Source: Desulfitobacterium sp050251735 (GTDB taxonomy: Bacteria > Bacillota > Desulfitobacteriia > Desulfitobacteriales > Desulfitobacteriaceae). Taken from it: a DNA stretch of 64,000 bases. The position numbers were made by a program, and so were the translations under genes. Numbering within the stretch: the stretch's first letter is position 1; each line of letters opens with the position of its first letter. Below the pieces are notes generated by a model that worked only from the letters and a program-made list of their open reading frames with translations, searched no databases and was not told where the DNA came from. Of the stretch, positions 59,236-64,000 are shown one piece after another. The stretch lies in assembly GCA_050251735.1 (NCBI GenBank), contig JBFWMF010000020.1, positions 3,633-67,632 of the forward strand, read 5' to 3'.

Positions 59236-60462
59236 GTGCGTGTTTTAGTCCAAAAGTTTGGGGGAACATCGGTATCTAGTGCTGAACGTCGTGCTCAAGT
59301 TGCTGCAAAGGTCTCTGAAGCAGTGCAAGAAGGGTATTCACCTGTGGTTGTGGTGTCAGCCATTGGACGCAGTGGTGATCCATATGCAACGGATACCTTC
59401 ATCAATCTGGTGAAAGGAATTGCGGTTGACTCTCCTAAGCGAGAAATGGATTTACTCATGAGCTGTGGAGAAATTATATCTGGAGTTGTTTTGACTAGTA
59501 CTTTAAAGAATTTAGGTCTCGATGCTGTGTTATTAACCGGAGGACAAGCGGGGATTATTACTAATAATTGTTTTGGTGATGCTCGTATTATTCGTGTAGA
59601 GCCAAAGAACATTCTCAATCATTTAGAGGCAGGACGCATTGTCGTTGTCACGGGATTCCAAGGAGTTACGGAAGATGGTCAGATTACTACGTTAGGCCGC
59701 GGGGGAAGTGATACCACAGCCGCTGCCTTGGGGGTAGCGTTAAATGCTGAGAATATTGACATCTATACCGATGTGGAAGGGATTATGACCGCCGATCCAC
59801 GCATTGTTGAGGATGCACGTATCCTAGATGTGGTAACCTATAACGAAATCTGCCATCTCGCCCATCAGGGAGCAAAGGTGATCCATCCCCGTGCCGTCGA
59901 AATTGCTATGCAGCGTAATATACCCATTAGAATTAAATGTACTTTTTCAGATGCACCCGGTACCTTAGTAACCTGTATGCAACCGGACATGGGTGTCGGA
60001 ACAGATATAACGGGGGATCGAACGACTACAGGAATTGCCCATACACCAAACGTAACCCAAATTCAGGTGCCTACCTTAGATACTCCCGATCAATTGCATG
60101 CCAATAAACAGATATTTAAGGGTATGGCATTGGCAGACATCAGCGTAGATTTTATCAGTGTTCAACCTGAGGGTGTGTTGTTCACAGTGCCTGATGATTT
60201 AGCTGAAAAAGCTGTAAAGATTCTAGAAAACTTAGGATTCAAGCCTTCAAGTGTACCAGGATGTGCCAAAGTATCTGTGGTTGGAGCTGGTATTGCAGGC
60301 GTACCAGGTGTCATGGCTGACCTAGTGCACGCATTATCGGATGCGGGAGTTCGTATTCTCCAATCTGCAGACTCCCATACTACAATTTGGGTATTAGTGA
60401 ATAAAGAGGATATGATTTCGGCTGTGCAAGCACTCCATAAAAAATTCCTATTAGGCACATGA
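59236..60462 (+). CDS. dapG: Aspartokinase
   Basis: 408 residues. Kinase domain: LVQKFGGTSVSSAERR, VVVVSAIGRSGDPYATDTFI, LTGGQAGIITNN, TTLGRGGSDTTAAALGVALN, DIYTDVEGIMTADPRIV. Two ACT domains follow (about 265-400), which usually bind the feedback inhibitor. Gene position matches Bacillus dapG, whose enzyme is inhibited by diaminopimelate; this effector is inferred. GTG 59236 follows AGGAGGAG. Confidence 0.96.
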   Translation: MRVLVQKFGGTSVSSAERRAQVAAKVSEAVQEGYSPVVVVSAIGRSGDPYATDTFINLVKGIAVDSPKREMDLLMSCGEIISGVVLTSTLKNLGLDAVLLTGGQAGIITNNCFGDARIIRVEPKNILNHLEAGRIVVVTGFQGVTEDGQITTLGRGGSDTTAAALGVALNAENIDIYTDVEGIMTADPRIVEDARILDVVTYNEICHLAHQGAKVIHPRAVEIAMQRNIPIRIKCTFSDAPGTLVTCMQPDMGVGTDITGDRTTTGIAHTPNVTQIQVPTLDTPDQLHANKQIFKGMALADISVDFISVQPEGVLFTVPDDLAEKAVKILENLGFKPSSVPGCAKVSVVGAGIAGVPGVMADLVHALSDAGVRILQSADSHTTIWVLVNKEDMISAVQALHKKFLLGT

Positions 60463-60492
60463 CGAAAACAAGTAAATGAGGAGCTGAAAAGT

Positions 60493-61368
60493 ATGGCCTT
60501 AAATAGAATTATGACGGCAATGGTCACTCCCTTTGATGAGAAATTGGAAGTTAATTATGCTGAGGCAGAGAGATTGGCTCTTTATCTCATAGAACATGGT
60601 TCTGATGGGATTGTCGTTTGCGGTACCACGGGTGAATCGCCAACAGTTACGGCTGATGAGAAGCTCGAACTTTTTAGAGTGGTAAAAAAAGCAGTGGGCA
60701 ATCAGGCTACAGTTATTGCTGGAATTGGTTCGAATACTACAGAAGGTAGCATCAGTCTGGCTCGTAAAGCCGAAGCCACGGGGGTTGATGGACTTATGGC
60801 TGTAGTACCTTACTATAACAAGCCTTCGCAAGAGGGTATGTACCAGCATTTTCGTGCTATTGCCGAGGCCACAAGCCTGCCCCTGATGATGTACAACATT
60901 CCTGGGAGAACCTCTGTTAATCTATTTCCGGAAACAGTGCGCAGACTCAGTGAAATTCCCAATATCACATCCATAAAGGAAGCTGCCGGTTCCATGGACC
61001 AAGTCAGCGAACTTAAACGGGTTTTGCCGGATGACTTTATTATTTATAGTGGGGATGATTCCTTAACCTTACCCATGCTGGCTTTAGGTTGTAACGGAAT
61101 CATTAGTGTTGCAGCACATGTAGTCGGCGATGAAATGAGAAAAATGGTCGAGGCTTGGTTTGCTGGTGACCTCCAAACCGCGCTTCAGTGGCATTTGAAA
61201 CTTATGCCCATGTTTAAGGGGGTATTTGTCACTACGAATCCTGTTCCTGTAAAATATCTATTAAGGAAAGTTGGTATTAACGCCGGTGGAGTTAAACTTC
61301 CACTCGTTTGTGCATCTCCTAAGGAAGAAGCTTTCTTAGATAACCTTTATCTAGAAATTAAAGGATAA
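60493..61368 (+). CDS. dapA: 4-hydroxy-tetrahydrodipicolinate synthase
   Basis: 291 residues. GIVVCGTTGESPTVTADEKL, MYNIPGRTSVNL with Tyr134, and SIKEAAGSMDQ with the Schiff-base Lys162. It condenses pyruvate and aspartate semialdehyde. It ends the asd-dapG-dapA operon; a terminator follows. Its product feeds both DapB (cell wall) and DpaAB (spore DPA). Confidence 0.98.
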   Translation: MALNRIMTAMVTPFDEKLEVNYAEAERLALYLIEHGSDGIVVCGTTGESPTVTADEKLELFRVVKKAVGNQATVIAGIGSNTTEGSISLARKAEATGVDGLMAVVPYYNKPSQEGMYQHFRAIAEATSLPLMMYNIPGRTSVNLFPETVRRLSEIPNITSIKEAAGSMDQVSELKRVLPDDFIIYSGDDSLTLPMLALGCNGIISVAAHVVGDEMRKMVEAWFAGDLQTALQWHLKLMPMFKGVFVTTNPVPVKYLLRKVGINAGGVKLPLVCASPKEEAFLDNLYLEIKG

Positions 61369-61407
61369 TGTCAGCAGTTAGACAACTTATTTTTAATGTG
61401 CGATATG

Positions 61408-61448
61408 AGCAGAAATTTACCGTTTTTTCGGTTAAATTTCTGCTTTTT
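61408..61448 (+). terminator. Terminator of asd-dapG-dapA
   Basis: A 12-bp stem AGCAGAAATTTA/TAAATTTCTGCT extended by CCG/CGG with one bulged T, then TTTTTC. Confidence 0.88.
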
Positions 61449-61669
61449 CATACTCTTGTTATTCCTTAATATATTAGCTATAATAAGACGAATATATTGT
61501 GCGGTGAGTTTAATATTATTTCACGGAATACTGGCGAGTACCAAGGGCGTTGTATTCGTTACGGCATTTCGAATCTTTTTGTTCCATTTTTTTGTGGAAT
61601 AAAAAGATTAGTCCATTAATTGGCACAATAAAGCTATCATAAGGTAAAATATGGCGGAGGTGTAAAGGT

Positions 61670-63334
61670 TTGCCAAAGGAACATAAAGTTCAGATTATCC
61701 CTTTAGGCGGTTTAGGCGAGATCGGCAAAAATATGACCGTGATTCGCTATGATAATCAAATGATCGTCATTGATGCGGGTTTAGCTTTTCCTGAAGAGGA
61801 AATGTTGGGAATTGATGTTGTCATACCTGATTACTCCTATTTATTAGAACATAAAGAAATGGTTCAAGGAATTTTAGTAACGCATGGTCATGAAGACCAT
61901 ATTGGTGCTTTACCTTATCTTTTAAGGGATTTGGATGTCCCTCTTTATGCCACTCGATTAACTTTGGGCATCATTCAATCAAAATTGAAAGAAAAACATT
62001 TGAACGACATAAATGCAACAGTTGTTCAACCCAGAGACACAGTTAAAATAGGTGTTTTTAAAGTGGAGTTCTTAAGTGTCAATCATAGTATTCCAGACGC
62101 GGTAGCCATAGCAATTCATACTCCTCTAGGAACTATAGTCCATACCGGCGATTTTAAAGTGGATCATACTCCGGTCACAGGAGAAAAGATTGATATTCAT
62201 AAGTTCTCTGAGTTGGGAGACAAAGGAGTCCTTTGTCTAATGTCCGATAGCACCAACGTGGAGCGACCTGGTTTTACTAAGTCTGAGCGAAGTGTTGGCC
62301 ACATGCTTGAGGAAGCATTCAAAGGAGCTAAGGACCGAATCATCATTGCCAGCTTTGCTACCAATGTGCACAGACTACAGCAGGTGATTACAGCGGCCTA
62401 TAATACCAACCGTAAAGTAGCAGTCGTGGGACGAAGTATGATCAACATCGTGACGATAGCCTCTGAGTTAGGCTATCTAAAAGTTCCCGAGGGTACATTA
62501 GTCGATGTGGACGAAATTGTCAACTTACCAGGTAACCAAGCCTGCATACTAACCACTGGCAGTCAAGGCGAACCGATGTCGGCATTGACACGTATGGCCA
62601 TGAGTGACCATCGGCGTATTGAGATACAACCGGGGGACACAGTCATCATTTCTGCTAATCCGATTCCGGGCAACGAAAAATCCGTATCAAAAACAATCGA
62701 TCTCTTGTTTAAATTAGGGGCTAATGTAATCTATGAATCTAATCAAGGGATGCATGTTTCCGGGCACGCTAGCCAAGAAGAATTAAAGCTTATGCTCAAT
62801 ATGATTCGCCCCCAATATTTTATCCCTGTTCATGGCGAATATCGCATGCTTATTAAGCATGCGGAGCTAGCTGAACAATTGGGAATTGCTAGAGAGGGTA
62901 CTTTCGTAGCCGATAATGGCACGATTATTGAATTCACTCGCCATGGAGCAAGCATTGCCGGCAAGGTACAAGCAGGTAAAGTACTCATCGATGGGCTTGG
63001 GGTTGGTGATGTCGGCAATATTGTGCTGCGCGATCGTAAGCAGCTTTCTCAAGATGGGATATTGATTGTGGTGATGACTATTAGCCGTGCTTCAGGTGCA
63101 GTGGTCGCTGGTCCGGATATAGTGACCCGTGGTTTTGTCTATGTGCGTGAATCAGAATTAATGCTTGACGAGGCAAAGGAAAAGGTAAGGCAGACCATGT
63201 CGCGCTTAAGAGATAATCATGTAACGGAATGGGCGATTCTAAAAGGCCAAGTCCGTGAAACTTTGAGTAAACATTTTTATGAGAAAACTCGCCGCCGTCC
63301 AATGATTCTACCCATTATTCAAGAAGTGGAATAG
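61670..63334 (+). CDS. rnj: Ribonuclease J
   Basis: 554 residues of the beta-CASP metallo-beta-lactamase family: IPLGGLGEIGKNMTVIRYDN, THGHEDHIGALPYLL (complete HXHXDH zinc motif), VNHSIPDAVAIAIHTPLGTI, HTGDFKVDHTPVTG, LMSDSTNVERPGFT, FIPVHGEYRML. It has endo- and 5' exonuclease activity in RNA processing and decay. In Bacillus the gene after dapA is rnjB, whose active site is degenerate; here the site is intact, so this may be the sole or main RNase J. TTG 61670 follows GGCGGAGGTG. Confidence 0.96.
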   Translation: MPKEHKVQIIPLGGLGEIGKNMTVIRYDNQMIVIDAGLAFPEEEMLGIDVVIPDYSYLLEHKEMVQGILVTHGHEDHIGALPYLLRDLDVPLYATRLTLGIIQSKLKEKHLNDINATVVQPRDTVKIGVFKVEFLSVNHSIPDAVAIAIHTPLGTIVHTGDFKVDHTPVTGEKIDIHKFSELGDKGVLCLMSDSTNVERPGFTKSERSVGHMLEEAFKGAKDRIIIASFATNVHRLQQVITAAYNTNRKVAVVGRSMINIVTIASELGYLKVPEGTLVDVDEIVNLPGNQACILTTGSQGEPMSALTRMAMSDHRRIEIQPGDTVIISANPIPGNEKSVSKTIDLLFKLGANVIYESNQGMHVSGHASQEELKLMLNMIRPQYFIPVHGEYRMLIKHAELAEQLGIAREGTFVADNGTIIEFTRHGASIAGKVQAGKVLIDGLGVGDVGNIVLRDRKQLSQDGILIVVMTISRASGAVVAGPDIVTRGFVYVRESELMLDEAKEKVRQTMSRLRDNHVTEWAILKGQVRETLSKHFYEKTRRRPMILPIIQEVE

Positions 63335-63344
63335 TCTAATATGG

Positions 63345-63387
63345 GTGCAAGGTGGGGAGAGCTTATATGGCTCTCTCCTCCTTGCAC
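63345..63387 (+). terminator. Strong hairpin after rnj
   Basis: GTGCAAGG...GGGAGAGC pairs with GCTCTCTCC...CCTTGCAC (63345-63362 with 63369-63387), with a small internal bulge. No T-run follows. Confidence 0.7.
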
Positions 63388-63497
63388 GATTGAGGATGAA
63401 TATTCTAGTAGTGAAGAGTCAATACTAATGGAGGCTCGGACGGATGATTAGTAGTTAAAGTAGCGAACAGTACCAAGAAATTCCTGATCAAAAACAG

Positions 63498-63527
63498 TTG
63501 ACAAGGGTCGACACACGGTGTTATTAT
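63498..63527 (+). promoter_or_regulatory. rRNA operon promoter P1
   Basis: TTGACA (63498-63503), 18 bases, TATTAT (63522-63527). Confidence 0.75.
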
Positions 63528-63590
63528 AACTAAGCTGCGGGGGAAACTCCAAAGCGAAAAGCTACAAGAAAATAGATTCTAAAAAAGATA

Positions 63591-63619
63591 TTGACTTCTA
63601 AATCAAACTCTGATATAAT
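63591..63619 (+). promoter_or_regulatory. rRNA operon promoter P2
   Basis: TTGACT (63591-63596), 17 bases, TATAAT (63614-63619); transcription would start about 150 bases before 16S. Confidence 0.88.
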
Positions 63620-63687
63620 TTATAAATGTCGCCACTGAGTACGGCGGTGTAGAAATGCTCCACCAAGAGTGACGAAAAAAACCAAGA

Positions 63688-63702
63688 TGGTCTTTGAAAA
63701 CT
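63688..63702 (+). promoter_or_regulatory. boxA-like antitermination element in rRNA leader
   Basis: TGGTCTTTGAAAACT resembles the boxA sequence bound by NusB/S10 in rRNA leaders and lies 75 bases before the 16S start. Confidence 0.6.
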
Positions 63703-63775
63703 AAACAACAAGGAACAGCCAATGAATCGTTAAATGAGTAAAGACAATTTGAGCAATCAAATTTTCTTCATAAAT

Positions 63776-64000
<225 letters not shown>

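Larger units (their letters stand above)
63335..63775 (+). other. Region upstream of the rRNA operon
   Basis: 441 bases without protein gene. It holds the rnj hairpin, two rRNA promoters and a boxA-like leader element, each listed separately. No tRNA is seen. Confidence 0.7.

Noticed and set aside
61396..61602. 68-residue hydrophobic frame after dapA
   Set aside because: It contains the dapA terminator and is Phe/Leu-rich because of A/T-rich sequence; no ribosome site.

Overview
The window looks like the chromosome of an anaerobic, low-to-mid GC, endospore-forming Firmicute of the Desulfitobacterium/Desulfosporosinus type. The evidence is gene content and order: a Bacillus-like block dprA-topA-trmFO-xerC-hslVU-codY, rpsB-tsf-pyrH-frr-uppS-cdsA-dxr-rseP-ispG-proS, rimP-nusA-rnpM-ylxQ-infB-rbfA-nrnA-truB-ribF-rpsO-pnp-ylxY, and dapB-dpaAB-asd-dapG-dapA-rnj. 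Spore markers are present (an alpha/beta small acid-soluble spore protein, dipicolinate synthase DpaAB, YtvI, YlxY and YlmC homologues). A 16S rRNA start at the right edge fits this lineage. The genus is my inference from memory of 16S and gene order, not a search result.

Bases 1-12.5 kb are accessory and the most interesting part. They hold a compact biosynthesis and export locus for a ribosomally made, post-translationally modified peptide (RiPP). In order: the end of a TPR-type regulator; an ECF-like sigma factor overlapping an anti-sigma-like protein; a 79-residue Nif11-type precursor with a GG cleavage site and a 13-residue two-cysteine core; a convergent radical SAM/SPASM maturase; and an operon of a periplasmic-binding-type lipoprotein plus the three NHLM exporter subunits (HlyD-like adaptor, C39 peptidase-ABC, second ABC protein). 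The anti-sigma-like protein itself carries a sequence resembling the Nif11 leader cleavage site, followed by a zinc ribbon. This suggests a link between the exporter peptidase and sigma control that I have not seen described. Two near-perfect operator-like palindromes lie in front of the precursor and between the maturase and the export operon.

Bases 12.5-16.3 kb are a transition zone: CarD-type regulator (minus), Hsp20, a spore protein (minus), an endonuclease IV-like TIM barrel protein, a DUF3786 protein, and a probable gene remnant closed by a strong hairpin.

Bases 16.4-39.2 kb are housekeeping genes, all on the plus strand: DNA uptake and topology, tRNA methylation, chromosome dimer resolution, HslUV protease, CodY, translation, UMP kinase, isoprenoid, phospholipid and MEP pathway enzymes, and a radical SAM/DUF4130 DNA-metabolism pair between proS and rimP, where polC often lies. 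A 270-base foldable element with abrupt base-composition change separates trmFO and xerC.

Bases 39.4-51.1 kb are the nusA-infB-pnp translation and RNA-decay superoperon, with an unusual repeat expansion in IF2 and an acidic Tyr-rich tail on NusA. Bases 51.1-61.4 kb combine spore envelope functions, dUTPase and the aspartate/diaminopimelate/dipicolinate pathway, supplying cell wall precursor and spore DPA. RNase J and an rRNA operon with tandem promoters close the window.
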